In this document: positions 16,564 to 25,885 of the stretch, in pieces
Numbering within the stretch: position 1 is the first letter of the stretch
How the letters are laid out: every line of letters starts with the position of its first letter
Source of the DNA: Neobacillus mesonae
GTDB taxonomy: Bacteria; Bacillota; Bacilli; Paenibacillales; Paenibacillaceae
Reading direction: 5' to 3'
Length of the DNA stretch: 64,000 bases
Assembly: GCA_023715865.1 (NCBI GenBank)
Contig: JAMBOW010000003.1
Span: 124,001-188,000 of the forward strand
Program-made: the position numbers and the translations under genes
Notes under the pieces: model-generated
What the model saw: only the letters and a program-made list of their open reading frames with translations
Database searches by the model: none
Told to the model about the DNA's origin: nothing

Positions 16564-17205
16564 TTAGAAACATTGGACATAAAGAATTTGCCAAGTAGGA
16601 ATGGCTTGAATTATTGGAAAAGGCTGAGTCTGTAAAAACACAGTTACGGCTGGATTGGTAAAAAGGATAATGCCAAGACGAACCGTCAAATTAAATGGGT
16701 TCGGGCCGGTGATCAGAATCGCCCAACGGTAGGTGCAAAAAGGAAGCTGCCATGGGAATCGTGCACTGCGGTACTCGGCATATCCCTCTTCTGCTTCGGG
16801 AAGATAAGCGGGTTCATCTTCTTCTCTAGGACCGCCTAAACCCGGGAGCAGATTGCCCAGAATTCCACCGGAGGAACCAATCCCTCCAGGGGTTCCAATC
16901 CCTCCAACCGAGGTGCTGCCAAAGCCGCTTGAAGGAATCTGCCACGGCGAGCCTCCAGGTCCTGTCTGCTGACTGGCTTGAGAGACCAAGCTTTGTGCCT
17001 GTGCTGGATTGGAGGTCAACAACTGATATTGCTGAAGCGCTTGATATGGAGGGCTCGGTAAGGATGCCAGTATATTAGAAGGAACGGCTTGCGTAGCGTT
17101 CGGTGAAGCCGCCAGACTTCCTACATTAATCGTCCCAAGCAGGTTCTGCAGCGGAAGGGTGCCGCCTCCAGGTCCTGAAGGGGGAAATATCGGTGTGAAA
17201 GACAA
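16564..17205 (-). CDS. Unknown Gly/Pro/Ser-rich protein
   Basis: 213 residues with a TTG start behind GGGAG. Residues 1-130 are low-complexity (PPSGPGGG, GFGSTSVGGIGTPGGIGSSGGILGN) with several Gln/Ala runs. Residues 135-150 are acidic (EEDEPAYLPEAEEGYAEY). The last 60 residues form a strand-rich domain (WAILITGPNPFNLTVRLGIILFTNPAVTVFLQ). No signal peptide is seen. The composition resembles spore-coat or surface proteins of Bacillales, but this is only compositional. It stands alone between the mal terminator and the LysR gene, both of which it may predate or postdate; no transfer signal was seen. Confidence 0.55.
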   Translation of the reverse strand: MSFTPIFPPSGPGGGTLPLQNLLGTINVGSLAASPNATQAVPSNILASLPSPPYQALQQYQLLTSNPAQAQSLVSQASQQTGPGGSPWQIPSSGFGSTSVGGIGTPGGIGSSGGILGNLLPGLGGPREEDEPAYLPEAEEGYAEYRSARFPWQLPFCTYRWAILITGPNPFNLTVRLGIILFTNPAVTVFLQTQPFPIIQAIPTWQILYVQCF

Positions 17206-17260
17206 ATCAATCAGCTCCCATAGGTTACTTGGTGCATACGCCCATGCTCATATATATGGA

Positions 17261-18160
17261 TTATGAGAGCTGCGGGTTCCTGTTTTCCGATTGAACAAAG
17301 GACCAAAATTGATCGGCAGCAGGAGTTAAATCATTGTTCTTGTATAAAAAAGTATTGATTGTTGAGTCTTCATTATTGAAGCCGGGGATGGGCACAGCAG
17401 CAACTCCTTTATCAGAAGCTTTAACGCCACTGGCGGGGAAAAAGGTGATGGCTTTGCCTTGTGCAACCACTCTTTTTGCTGCTTCGGGAGTAGCTAATGA
17501 CATTCTTCTCCATAAATGAACGCCAGTGATCTCAGTGAAACGCTCCACTCGATTCGTTATCCATCCGCTGTCTTCATACTCGACAAACATCCATTTGCTC
17601 AGCTCTCCTGCCTGTAAAGGTAAATCGTGTGTAAAAGGGTGGTTCTCCGGAACGAGGAGAATCAGCTTATCTGAATGAAGCAGAAGCCTGTCGGAAGTCC
17701 CAGTCTCTGTTATTTTGTCGGGCTTGTCCAGTTTCGCTAGGAGGAAGCCTTCCTCGTTGCCTTGATCCAAAGATTCGTCATATAAACGGTGGGTAATTCG
17801 AATACCCGGGTAGTGAAGTGCGAACTCGCTCATTAACTTGGGAAGAACATACTCTGCAGTTATTAAATCAGATTTAATCTGAATGCTGCCCTGATTTAAT
17901 TCGCTAAACAGCAGAGCAGTTTCACGAGCCTTGGTGCCTAGCTGAAGCATTTGTTTGGCGTAAGGCAGAATGGCCTTTCCCGCCTCAGTAAGCATAATTC
18001 TCCCCCGTGTTGAAAAATATAAAGCTGTCCCCATATCTTTCTCCAAGCTTTTCATATGAAAAGAAACCGTCGGCTGCTTCATATCGAGCTCTTTGGCGAC
18101 ATCCGTAACTTTGTTCCATTTATCAATCAAAACGAGAATTTGAAATTTAATTAAATTCAT
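17261..18160 (-). CDS. LysR-family transcriptional regulator
   Basis: 299 residues behind GGAGGAA. The N-terminal helix-turn-helix (VTDVAKELDMKQPTVSFHMKSLEKDMGTALYFSTRGRIMLTEAGKAILPYA) is standard LysR. The effector domain, residues 90-295, is of the periplasmic-binding type. It is divergent from pstS with 320 bp between, so it may act on the pst promoter, itself, or neither. LysR control of phosphate uptake is not established, and the target is unknown. Confidence 0.85.
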   Translation of the reverse strand: MNLIKFQILVLIDKWNKVTDVAKELDMKQPTVSFHMKSLEKDMGTALYFSTRGRIMLTEAGKAILPYAKQMLQLGTKARETALLFSELNQGSIQIKSDLITAEYVLPKLMSEFALHYPGIRITHRLYDESLDQGNEEGFLLAKLDKPDKITETGTSDRLLLHSDKLILLVPENHPFTHDLPLQAGELSKWMFVEYEDSGWITNRVERFTEITGVHLWRRMSLATPEAAKRVVAQGKAITFFPASGVKASDKGVAAVPIPGFNNEDSTINTFLYKNNDLTPAADQFWSFVQSENRNPQLS

Positions 18161-18353
18161 ATCAAAAGTTCCTCCGGGATGTTAGCTTTACATTTGTAAA
18201 CGACTTTTATCCATCTATATATTGTTTAAAATACAAAACAAAATCTATATATTGATATTTTCATTGATTTTAGCCATGTGCAATGGATTGTTTCAGGAAA
18301 AAAGGTCCAATCTTCAAATCTATTATAGATAAATTATATTATTCAATAGATTA

Positions 18354-18386
18354 TATGTATACATATTTAATACATATTTAACAAAG
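18354..18386 (+). promoter_or_regulatory. PhoP-like direct repeats upstream of pstS
   Basis: Three 11-bp units in a row (TATGTATACAT, ATTTAATACAT, ATTTAACAAAG) give helically phased AT-rich repeats resembling the PHO box TT(A/T/C)A(C/T)A with 5-bp spacers, about 100 bp before pstS. The rest of 18161-18481 is AT-rich and holds the divergent promoters. Confidence 0.5.
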
Positions 18387-18481
18387 CATAAATTTTAAGA
18401 TGATGCATTGAGCCTAGAATGAGAAATGTAAGTGGTGAACAAAAAAACTACCACACACAAATTGGGGGAGGACAACCTAAC

Positions 18482-19441
18482 ATGTTCAAAAAAGCTAAGA
18501 AATTACCTTTAATGATGACTACTCTAGCGATGACCGTCGTACTTGCAGCCTGCGGATCTGGATCAGGAACAAGTACAAGCGGATCTGGAAATACAGACAC
18601 AACCGGAAGTTCTAATGGTACAGACCAAGCACAAGAGCAACAGCTTAGCGGTTCCGTACTTGCAGTTGGATCCACAGCATTGCAGCCGCTTGTTGACCAA
18701 GCAGCACAAGATTTCATGACAATCGAAGGCAACGAAAACATTACAGTTCAAGTTCAAGGCGGCGGTAGTGGTACTGGTCTTACGCAAGTAGCTGACAAAC
18801 AAGCAGATATCGGTAACTCCGATGTATTCGCTGAAGAGAAGCTGGATGCTGAGCAAGCAGCACAACTGGTTGACCATCAAGTAGCTGTTGTAGGTATGGC
18901 AGCTGTAGTAAACAACGATGTAGCTATTACTGATCTGACAAAACAACAGCTCTCTGACATCTTTAACGGTAACGTTAAGAACTGGAGCGAAGTTGGAGGT
19001 CCGGATCAAGATATCGTAATTATTAACCGTCCTGCAAGCTCCGGTACTCGTGCTACTTTCGAGAAATACGCGCTTGGCGCAGCAGCTCCTGACCTTGAAG
19101 GCTCGATTCAAGAAGAATCTTCAGGTAACGTTAAGAAGCTTGTAACAGAAACTCCTGGTGCAATCGGCTACCTTGCATTGTCTTACCTTGATGATACGTT
19201 GACTGCAGTGAAATACGAAGGCGTTGATGCTACTGTAGAAAACATTGAAACTGGAGAATATCCAGTATGGGCTTACCAGCATATGTACACTAACGGCGAG
19301 CCGAATGAAGTAACACAAGCATTCCTTGACTACATGGTGTCTGATGAAATCCAAAACAACTATGTTGTAGAACTTGGTTACATCCCAGTTAACGGCATGC
19401 AAGTTGAACGCGATGTAGATGGAAACATCTCTGAAAAATAA
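18482..19441 (+). CDS. pstS: Phosphate-binding lipoprotein PstS
   Basis: 319 residues; the ATG at 18482 follows GGGGGAGGA. The signal peptide ends in the lipobox VLAAC. The phosphate-binding fold shows VQGGGSGTGLTQV, IVIINRPASSGTRATFEKY and TPGAIGYLALSYLDD, which include the Ser/Thr/Arg loop residues that hold the anion. It is the extracytoplasmic receptor of the high-affinity phosphate importer. A hairpin after the gene probably lets pstS be expressed above the rest of the operon. Confidence 0.95.
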   Translation: MFKKAKKLPLMMTTLAMTVVLAACGSGSGTSTSGSGNTDTTGSSNGTDQAQEQQLSGSVLAVGSTALQPLVDQAAQDFMTIEGNENITVQVQGGGSGTGLTQVADKQADIGNSDVFAEEKLDAEQAAQLVDHQVAVVGMAAVVNNDVAITDLTKQQLSDIFNGNVKNWSEVGGPDQDIVIINRPASSGTRATFEKYALGAAAPDLEGSIQEESSGNVKKLVTETPGAIGYLALSYLDDTLTAVKYEGVDATVENIETGEYPVWAYQHMYTNGEPNEVTQAFLDYMVSDEIQNNYVVELGYIPVNGMQVERDVDGNISEK

Positions 19442-19476
19442 TAACTCATTCATAAAAATTACGCCTGAAACGAGTG

Positions 19477-19509
19477 AAAAGAGGCGGGCAATATGCCCGG
19501 CCTCTTTCG
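19477..19509 (+). terminator. Partial terminator between pstS and pstC
   Basis: AAAGAGGCGGGC / GCCCGGCCTCTTT hairpin followed by a broken T tract. It likely attenuates read-through from pstS into pstC. Confidence 0.65.
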
Positions 19510-19566
19510 TTCGGTTTTCGAGATGATATACAAATTATACTAAAATGATTCAAAAGGATGGTTTAG

Positions 19567-20499
19567 ATGAGCCAAACGAAAAGGGAGCCGGTGCTTGAGT
19601 CCGGTGAACATTCTCGTCCCAAGCGGGAAAAGCATTTTTACGAAGATTGGATCGGTAAAGTATATACCTCCATTTGTGTAGTCTTTCTTATTGTAGTCAT
19701 CGTATCAATCGTTTATTTTGTAGCTTCTAAAGGACTTGCAACCTTTATCAGTGATGGTGTAAGCCTTAAAGAGTTCTTTACATCTGGAAAATGGAGCCCA
19801 ACATCTGATCCGGCTAGTTACGGTGCTTTGCCGTTTATCCTCGGTTCCTTTGCTGTAACAATTCTGGCAGCCTTGATTGCAAGCCCTTTGGCGCTCTGTG
19901 CTGCACTGTTTATGACAGAGATTGTACCGGGTAAAGGAAAACGAATTTTGCAGCCGGCTATCGAGCTTTTGTCCGGTATCCCTTCGGTTGTTTACGGCTT
20001 CGTAGGTCTGAGTGTTATTGTTCCCTTCCTGCGTTCGATTTTCGGAGGCACTGGGGTCGGGATTTTGGCAGGGTGTTTAGTCCTATCCGTCATGATACTT
20101 CCTACGATCACAAGTATTATGGCAGATGCGATTACATCACTTCCAGGGGGACTTCGTGAGTCTTCTTATGCACTGGGTGCTACTCGCTGGCAGACAATCG
20201 CCCGCGTCGTCATTCCAACGATGCTTCCAGCACTCCTTACAGGTGTAGTGCTTGGTATGGCGCGTGCATTCGGCGAGGCGCTTGCCGTACAAATGGTTAT
20301 TGGTAACGCGCCGTTTATTCCGACATCACTACTGGAATCGGCATCTACGCTTACGAGTGTAATTACACTCAGTATGGGTAACACAGCTATGGGATCGGTT
20401 CATAATAATGCCCTGTGGAGCATGGCGTTAGTACTTCTTCTTATGACATTCTTATTCGTTCTGCTGGTACGCCTGCTTGAAAGGAGAAACCGGGTATGA
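19567..20499 (+). CDS. pstC: Phosphate ABC transporter permease PstC
   Basis: 310 residues with six membrane segments, an ATPase-docking loop (LRESSYALGATRWQTIARVVIP) near residue 200 and the PstC-typical ELLSGIPSVVYGFVGL. It forms the phosphate channel with PstA. The last four bases overlap pstA. The ribosome site AAAGGATGG is followed closely by the ATG. Confidence 0.94.
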   Translation: MSQTKREPVLESGEHSRPKREKHFYEDWIGKVYTSICVVFLIVVIVSIVYFVASKGLATFISDGVSLKEFFTSGKWSPTSDPASYGALPFILGSFAVTILAALIASPLALCAALFMTEIVPGKGKRILQPAIELLSGIPSVVYGFVGLSVIVPFLRSIFGGTGVGILAGCLVLSVMILPTITSIMADAITSLPGGLRESSYALGATRWQTIARVVIPTMLPALLTGVVLGMARAFGEALAVQMVIGNAPFIPTSLLESASTLTSVITLSMGNTAMGSVHNNALWSMALVLLLMTFLFVLLVRLLERRNRV

Positions 20500-21395
20500 T
20501 GAAACCAAAAACAGCCGATAAATTAGCAACTGGCATTATCATTGCTTTCGCTGTATTTATAATAGCGATCCTGGTGGGATTGATCGGTTATATTTTATTC
20601 CGTGGCATCAGCCACATCAGTTGGGACTTCCTCACCAGTCGGCCGCAGAATCTACGCGGCGGCGGGGGGATTGGACCTCAGCTCTTTAACTCTGTGTTCC
20701 TGCTGGTACTGACACTCATCATTACAATTCCACTTGGCTGGGGAGCCGGCATTTATATGGCGGAATATGCGAAGCCAGGTAAAATCACGAACTTTATTCG
20801 ACTTGTTGTGGAAGTATTGTCTTCATTCCCTTCCATCGTAATCGGTTTGTTCGGTTTGCTTCTACTCGTTAACACCTTTGGCTTCGGATTCTCACTGTTA
20901 TCCGGTGCCCTTGCGCTTGCGGTATTTAACCTGCCGCTGATGGTGCGTACAACAGAACAGGCCTTCCGATCTGTTCCGACAGCACAGAAGGAAGCGGGCC
21001 TTGCACTAGGCTTGTCCAAGTGGAAGATCATTACTTCGATCCTGCTTCCAGTAGCATTACCAAGTATGATTACAGGTACGATTCTTGCCGCAGGACGGAT
21101 CTTTGGTGAAGCGGCAGCATTGATGTATACAGCCGGAATGAGTAGTCCGCCGCTTGATTTCACCAACTGGAATCCATTCAGTGAGAGATCGCCTCTCAAT
21201 CCGATGCGTCCGGCAGAAACACTTGCGGTGCACATCTGGAAAGTCAACAGTGAACAGCTTGCACCTGATGCAGTTGAGATTGCTGCAGGAGCTTCGGCAG
21301 TTCTCGTCCTTCTCGTCCTGGTGTTTAACCTGCTCGCCCGCTGGCTTGGCCGCGTCGTATATCGTAAGATGACGGCAGCTAAGCGCATGAACTAG
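20496..21395 (+). CDS. pstA: Phosphate ABC transporter permease PstA
   Basis: 299 residues with six membrane segments, VEVLSSFPSIVIGLFGL and the docking loop QKEAGLALGLSKWKIITSILLP. It partners PstC and is translationally coupled to it. A gap of 38 bp with a GGGAGG site separates it from pstB. Confidence 0.94.
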   Translation: MMKPKTADKLATGIIIAFAVFIIAILVGLIGYILFRGISHISWDFLTSRPQNLRGGGGIGPQLFNSVFLLVLTLIITIPLGWGAGIYMAEYAKPGKITNFIRLVVEVLSSFPSIVIGLFGLLLLVNTFGFGFSLLSGALALAVFNLPLMVRTTEQAFRSVPTAQKEAGLALGLSKWKIITSILLPVALPSMITGTILAAGRIFGEAAALMYTAGMSSPPLDFTNWNPFSERSPLNPMRPAETLAVHIWKVNSEQLAPDAVEIAAGASAVLVLLVLVFNLLARWLGRVVYRKMTAAKRMN

Positions 21396-21433
21396 TAGAA
21401 TCGGCTTTTTGTATATAGGGAGGTACATTTGAA

Positions 21434-22192
21434 ATGCCACAACAACCTTTTAGCACAGAGGATTTGAGTGTTTTTTACGGGGAGAAGGAAGCCGTAAAAG
21501 GAATCAGCATGGAATTTCCGGAGAATACCGTAACAGCTCTGATCGGTCCTTCAGGATGCGGTAAATCCACATTTCTACGATCTTTAAACCGAATGAACGA
21601 TGAAATCTCCGGAGCACGTGTAACAGGTCATATCTGGATGGACGGCAAAGACCTGAATGCACCTGGTACCGACGTCATCAAGCTTCGTCAAAAAATCGGA
21701 ATGGTGTGGCAGAAGCCGAATCCGTTCCATAAATCCATCTATAACAATATTGCGTTCGGGCCGAAGTATCGCGGGGTCAAGAAGAAAAAAGACCTGGATG
21801 AAGTCGTGGAAAAAAGTCTGCGCCGTGCCGCGCTTTGGGACGAGGTTAAGGATCGGCTGAACGATTCTGCTTTAGCTTTGTCAGGCGGACAGCAGCAGCG
21901 TTTATGCATCGCTCGCGCGCTGTCGGTAGAGCCGCAAATTTTGCTGCTGGATGAGCCGGCATCCGCATTGGACCCGGTGTCTACCGGTAAGATTGAAGAG
22001 CTCATTACAGAGCTCAAAAAGGATTTGCGGATCGTCATCGTTACCCACAACATGCAGCAGGCAGCTCGGATTTCTGATTTTACAGCCTACTTCTTTTTGG
22101 GCAATTTGATGGAACGTGATGTAACAGAGAAAATCTTCTCTAATCCGGAAAATCAGTCGACTCAAGAGTACATCATGGGACGCTTTGGTTGA
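21434..22192 (+). CDS. pstB: Phosphate ABC transporter ATPase PstB
   Basis: 252 residues. Walker [10 protein letters not shown], signature LSGGQQQRL, Walker [13 protein letters not shown] and switch His in VTHNMQQA are all present, as is the PstB-typical [19 protein letters not shown]. It powers phosphate import through PstCA. The operon ends here with a terminator; phoU, often the next gene, is absent from this window. Confidence 0.95.
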   Translation: MPQQPFSTEDLSVFYGEKEAVKGISMEFPENTVTALIGPSGCGKSTFLRSLNRMNDEISGARVTGHIWMDGKDLNAPGTDVIKLRQKIGMVWQKPNPFHKSIYNNIAFGPKYRGVKKKKDLDEVVEKSLRRAALWDEVKDRLNDSALALSGGQQQRLCIARALSVEPQILLLDEPASALDPVSTGKIEELITELKKDLRIVIVTHNMQQAARISDFTAYFFLGNLMERDVTEKIFSNPENQSTQEYIMGRFG

Positions 22193-22211
22193 TTCCATTT
22201 CAATATAAGAG

Positions 22212-22254
22212 AGCACAGCTTGCGGTTTTAGAAATCGCAAGCTGTGCTTTTTTT
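22212..22254 (+). terminator. Terminator of the pst operon
   Basis: AGCACAGCTTGCG ... CGCAAGCTGTGCT stem followed by T8. The 150 bp to the next gene hold nothing recognised. Confidence 0.92.
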
Positions 22255-22403
22255 GCAATCAGCGAGTACTCTTGGCAGAAGAACTTAAATCAATGGTTAC
22301 AAAAATTGAAGGATTTGAGCGGTTTTAAGGGAAACAGTATATCTGGCCGTCTGTTTTCAGGCGGCGAGGATAATGGATACGAAGAGACTGAAAGGATCTA
22401 TAT

Positions 22404-23642
22404 ATGAAGCAATCAATTTCGAATTGGCAGGGAAAAACGTTGCTGCTTGGAAGCATCGGGATATCCAGAGTTGGAGACTTTGTCTACCTCATCGCCATCA
22501 ACGTCCTGATTTTGAACTTGACAGGTTCGCCCGCAGCAGTAGCAGGCCTGTGGATTATCGCTCCCGCTGCATCCGTGCTGACCAAATTTTGGGCAGGGAG
22601 CATTGTAGACCGATACAGCCAGCGGCAGCTGATGATTATAACAGATCTGATTCGGGCAGTATTTGTGGCACTTCTACCGCTGCTTCCTGAGCTATGGATG
22701 ATATATGCTTGTCTGATGATTAACAGTATGGCCTCTTCGATATTCCAGCCGGCTTCCATGGCGTATATCGTGAGGCTTGTGCCTGAACCTGAACGAAAGC
22801 AGTTTAACGCTTTTCAGGGGCTGACGACTTCCGGCGCATTTCTCGTTGGGCCAGCTGCTGCCGGCATTCTGCTCATCTATATGGAACCGGATATTGCAAT
22901 CTATATTAATGCAGCTTCGTTTCTACTGTCTGCTGTTTTGCTGGCATTGCTTCCTAATCTTTCTGCCGATGCAGGGCAAGCAGGGAACAGAAAGCTCACC
23001 TTTCGCATGATCGCAGATGATTGGAAAGTTGTTCTTCAGTTTAGCAAGTCTGCGGCATATGTTATATTCATATACGGTCTGTTTCATGTTATTTTGCTGC
23101 TGGGGATGGCCTTGGATTCGCAGGAAGTGGTATTTATTCGCAATACGCTTTCGATGACAGAGCTGGAATACGGCTTGATTGTAAGCTTGACGGGAGCAGG
23201 AAGTGTTGCGGGTGCCTTTTTGAATTCGTTATTTGCCAAATGGATTCCGGTCAAGCATATGCTGGGAGGCGGAATGCTGCTTGTATCATTCGGATATTTA
23301 ATGTTCTCCGTGTCACATTCGTTTGTCTTGGCAGCAGCAGGCTTCATCATACTTGGCTTCTTCTCTTCCTTCTCGAATGCAGGACTCGCTACCTTCTATC
23401 AAAACAATGTCCCGTCCGAAATCATGGGGAGAATGACAAGCGTATTTGGGCTCATGATCAGTCTGCTTCAGATGGCAGCAATTATTCTGTTCGGGGTTGC
23501 TGCAGAGGTAGTCTCACTACGCTGGGTGTATTTTACGGTTTCGTCTGTGCTAGTGCTTCTATCTTTACTGCTCTGGATATCCAGTCTTCAGCCATCGAAG
23601 CATACTTATTTTGAAGAGGTCGGTTCTTCAGTAAAGCTCTAA
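22404..23642 (+). CDS. Major facilitator superfamily transporter
   Basis: 412 residues, about twelve hydrophobic segments. The first loop has the MFS_3-type pattern (SRVGDFVYLIAINVLI ... KFWAGSIVDRYSQRQLMIITD), close to the conserved DRxxRR motif between helices 2 and 3. It belongs to the drug/macrolide efflux-like branch common in Bacillales. The substrate is unknown. It stands as a single gene between the pst terminator and the glycine riboswitch, with the ribosome site GAAAGGATC. Confidence 0.8.
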   Translation: MKQSISNWQGKTLLLGSIGISRVGDFVYLIAINVLILNLTGSPAAVAGLWIIAPAASVLTKFWAGSIVDRYSQRQLMIITDLIRAVFVALLPLLPELWMIYACLMINSMASSIFQPASMAYIVRLVPEPERKQFNAFQGLTTSGAFLVGPAAAGILLIYMEPDIAIYINAASFLLSAVLLALLPNLSADAGQAGNRKLTFRMIADDWKVVLQFSKSAAYVIFIYGLFHVILLLGMALDSQEVVFIRNTLSMTELEYGLIVSLTGAGSVAGAFLNSLFAKWIPVKHMLGGGMLLVSFGYLMFSVSHSFVLAAAGFIILGFFSSFSNAGLATFYQNNVPSEIMGRMTSVFGLMISLLQMAAIILFGVAAEVVSLRWVYFTVSSVLVLLSLLLWISSLQPSKHTYFEEVGSSVKL

Positions 23643-23866
23643 TTTAAAAAGTAGTTCATAAGCAGCTTGAGCTAGGCTGCGGTATAAGCGAAAATCAAAG
23701 ATTTTACATACTATATAACAGATGGAGATTGTCACTATGTAATAAAATGTAACGTGTTAAAAGAGATTTTGAAGACTCCGTTACTTTTATTGACATTAGG
23801 TCTGGTTATCGATTAATCTGATTATGAATGTTAAAAATAAATAGTTAAAAAGCGAATGACGATCAA

Positions 23867-24062
23867 TGGGAGAGATCACGCGGGAGACCGCGGGACACCG
23901 AAGGAGCAAGCTGATAAGCACCCGGCTTATATAGCAGAATCTCTCAGGTAGAAGAACCTTGATCCGACGCAACTCTGGAGAGAGCCAATGCGCCGCCAAA
24001 GGGGTAAGTAAAAGTAAGGGATGCAATGACTGCCCTGCTTTTGACGAAACTTTCAGGTACCA
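23867..24062 (+). promoter_or_regulatory. Tandem glycine riboswitch
   Basis: Two consecutive aptamers: GGGAGAGA ... ACACCGAAGGAGCAA ... AATCTCTCAGGTA (23867-23950), then CTCTGGAGAGAGCC ... CGCCGCCAAAGGGGTAA ... AAACTTTCAGGTACCAGGACAG (23972-24068). The CCGAAGG, CTCTCAGGTA and CTTTCAGGTAC segments are the conserved glycine-binding cores. The terminator at 24062-24104 shares the end of the second aptamer, so glycine binding should prevent termination (ON switch) of the serine dehydratase genes. Confidence 0.93.
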
Positions 24063-24104
24063 GGACAGAGAGAAGGGATTTACACCCTTACTCTGTCCTT
24101 TTTT
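24062..24104 (+). terminator. Glycine-riboswitch expression platform
   Basis: AGGACAGAGAGAAGGG ... CCCTTACTCTGTCCT stem followed by T6, overlapping the 3' end of aptamer 2. Confidence 0.88.
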
Positions 24105-24183
24105 GTGTGATCATTCATTTTTAGTTCAGATCGAACGGAATATTAAATACACGAAAAATTAATTTAATGATCGTGAGGGAGTT

Positions 24184-24879
24184 ATGATGACGAGATTTAA
24201 GGATGTTTTTTCAATTATCGGCCCGGCAATGACGGGACCGTCCAGCTCCCATACAGCAGGGGCCGTCAGACTTGGGCTTATCGCCCGGCAGTGGCTTGGG
24301 ACTAGGCCGGAAAAAGCTAAAATGATTTTATATGGCTCATTTGCCGACACCTACAGAGGACATGGAACAGACCTTGCTCTGCTCAGCGGCCTTATGGGCA
24401 TGGCTACCGATGATGAACGGATACCCGATGCGGAGCAGTGGGCAGAACGTATGGGCATGGAATATGAGTTTATGACAAGCGGCCTTCCAGCTGCCCATCC
24501 GAATACAGTGAAGTTCGAGCTGACGGCAGGAGAACGCGGCTGCACTTTGGTAGGAGCTTCAATCGGTGGAGGCAATGTATCTGTATCCTTATTAGACGAT
24601 TTCCGGGTACAGCTGACAGGCGATTTTCCTGCGATCATCCTAACCCATTCGGATAAGTCCGGTGTCATAGCATCGGTAACGACGGCGATGAGTGAATCTG
24701 GAGTCAATATTGGATTCATGCAGGTAGACCGTAAAGGCAGAGACGGAGAAGCGCTGACAGCAATGGAGACGGATTCCATACCAGCTTCTGAGGTGCTCTC
24801 AAAGCTGAGATCATTGCCTCATATTTTGGATATCAAAGTGATTGATTTGAAGAAGGGGGTAGATGAGCATGCGGTTTAA
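24184..24879 (+). CDS. sdaAB: L-serine dehydratase, beta subunit
   Basis: 231 residues behind GAGGGAG. The N terminus (FKDVFSIIGPAMTGPSSSHTAGAVRLG) is the conserved substrate/phosphate loop of the iron-sulfur serine dehydratase beta domain. The C-terminal third (AIILTHSDKSGVIASVTTAMSESGVNIGFMQVDR) is an ACT domain, a likely amino-acid-sensing module. With SdaAA it deaminates L-serine to pyruvate and ammonia. It overlaps sdaAA by 17 bp and follows the glycine riboswitch. Confidence 0.94.
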   Translation: MMTRFKDVFSIIGPAMTGPSSSHTAGAVRLGLIARQWLGTRPEKAKMILYGSFADTYRGHGTDLALLSGLMGMATDDERIPDAEQWAERMGMEYEFMTSGLPAAHPNTVKFELTAGERGCTLVGASIGGGNVSVSLLDDFRVQLTGDFPAIILTHSDKSGVIASVTTAMSESGVNIGFMQVDRKGRDGEALTAMETDSIPASEVLSKLRSLPHILDIKVIDLKKGVDEHAV

Positions 24880-25780
24880 GCACTTAAAGGACCTGAATGC
24901 TATCTGTACAGTAGAAGGAAAAACCCTTGCCGAGCTGATGATCGAAGAGCAGGTGAAGGAAACAGGAACAAATGAAGCTGAAGTTGTGAAGCAAATGTCC
25001 GATTATTATCAAATCATGAAGCAGGCTGTACACAAAGGAATGACGGAAGACACGACTTCTAGGAGCGGCCTTACGGGCGGCGACGGGCAAAGAGTCCGAG
25101 ATTATTTGCAGAACAATCAGAGCTGCTCTGGCGATGCATCCACCCTTGCCATGGCCTATGCGCTTGGAGTGTCAGAAGTGAATGCTTCAATGGGCCGAAT
25201 TGTAGCTACACCAACCGCAGGATCTGCCGGTATTATTCCCGGCGTGTTCTTAAGTGCTCAAGAACGATTTGGCTGGGATGACGAGAAGATGGTAAACGGA
25301 TTATTCTGCGCTGGAGCCATTGGGTATGTCATTGCCAACAATTCATTTATTTCCGGAGCGGAAGGCGGCTGCCAGGCTGAGGTTGGATCCGCGATCGGAA
25401 TGGCTGCGGGAGCAATGGTTGAGCTTCGCGGCGGCACGCCGGACCAGGTCGTTCATGCCGTTGGTTTAGCACTGAAGAATACGCTTGGACTTATTTGTGA
25501 TCCGGTAGCGGGACTTGTTGAAATTCCGTGCATCGTACGAAACGGACTTGGAGCGGTGACAGCTCTTGCAGCGGCTGATATGGCACTCGCGGGCGTGCGG
25601 AGCGCCATTCCTTCTGATGAGGTTATAGATGTTATGCTGGAGGTCGGAAGCGCGATGCCTAGTCGGCACCGGGAAACAGCGCAGGGTGGACTCGCGCAGA
25701 CACCGACTGGGAAAAAGCTGACAGAGCAGCTGGCAGACAGTAAGAAAAGGAAGAGTGTACCTAAGAAAGCAGAAGCTTAG
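24863..25780 (+). CDS. sdaAA: L-serine dehydratase, alpha subunit (iron-sulfur)
   Basis: 305 residues. Iron-sulfur-type serine dehydratase alpha domain, with cysteines in QSCSGDAS, EGGCQAEVGSA and LICDPVAGLVEIPCIVRN, of which three are expected to bind a [4Fe-4S] cluster. The start behind GAAGGGGG lies inside sdaAB, so the subunits are coupled. The extreme C terminus is basic (KKRKSVPKK). The pathway is serine catabolism to pyruvate. Glycine control makes sense if glycine is turned into serine by hydroxymethyltransferase (inference). Confidence 0.94.
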   Translation: MSMRFKHLKDLNAICTVEGKTLAELMIEEQVKETGTNEAEVVKQMSDYYQIMKQAVHKGMTEDTTSRSGLTGGDGQRVRDYLQNNQSCSGDASTLAMAYALGVSEVNASMGRIVATPTAGSAGIIPGVFLSAQERFGWDDEKMVNGLFCAGAIGYVIANNSFISGAEGGCQAEVGSAIGMAAGAMVELRGGTPDQVVHAVGLALKNTLGLICDPVAGLVEIPCIVRNGLGAVTALAAADMALAGVRSAIPSDEVIDVMLEVGSAMPSRHRETAQGGLAQTPTGKKLTEQLADSKKRKSVPKKAEA

Positions 25781-25813
25781 ACGATTTTCAGACATTGAAT
25801 CTATATCGGCTAT

Positions 25814-25864
25814 TAAAAAAGCCAAGACATTTACCAGGGATGCTCCCGGTTCGTCTCGGCTTTT
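25814..25864. terminator. Terminator between convergent sdaAA and oxidoreductase genes
   Basis: AAAAGCC-AA-GAC ... GTC-TC-GGCTTTT with flanking A and T tracts, so it can serve both strands. Confidence 0.75.
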
Positions 25865-25885
25865 AGTGCTTATTGCGATGCTATT

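Noticed and set aside
22255..22403. Possible riboswitch before the MFS gene
   Set aside because: No conserved core or convincing stem found; treated as an ordinary leader.
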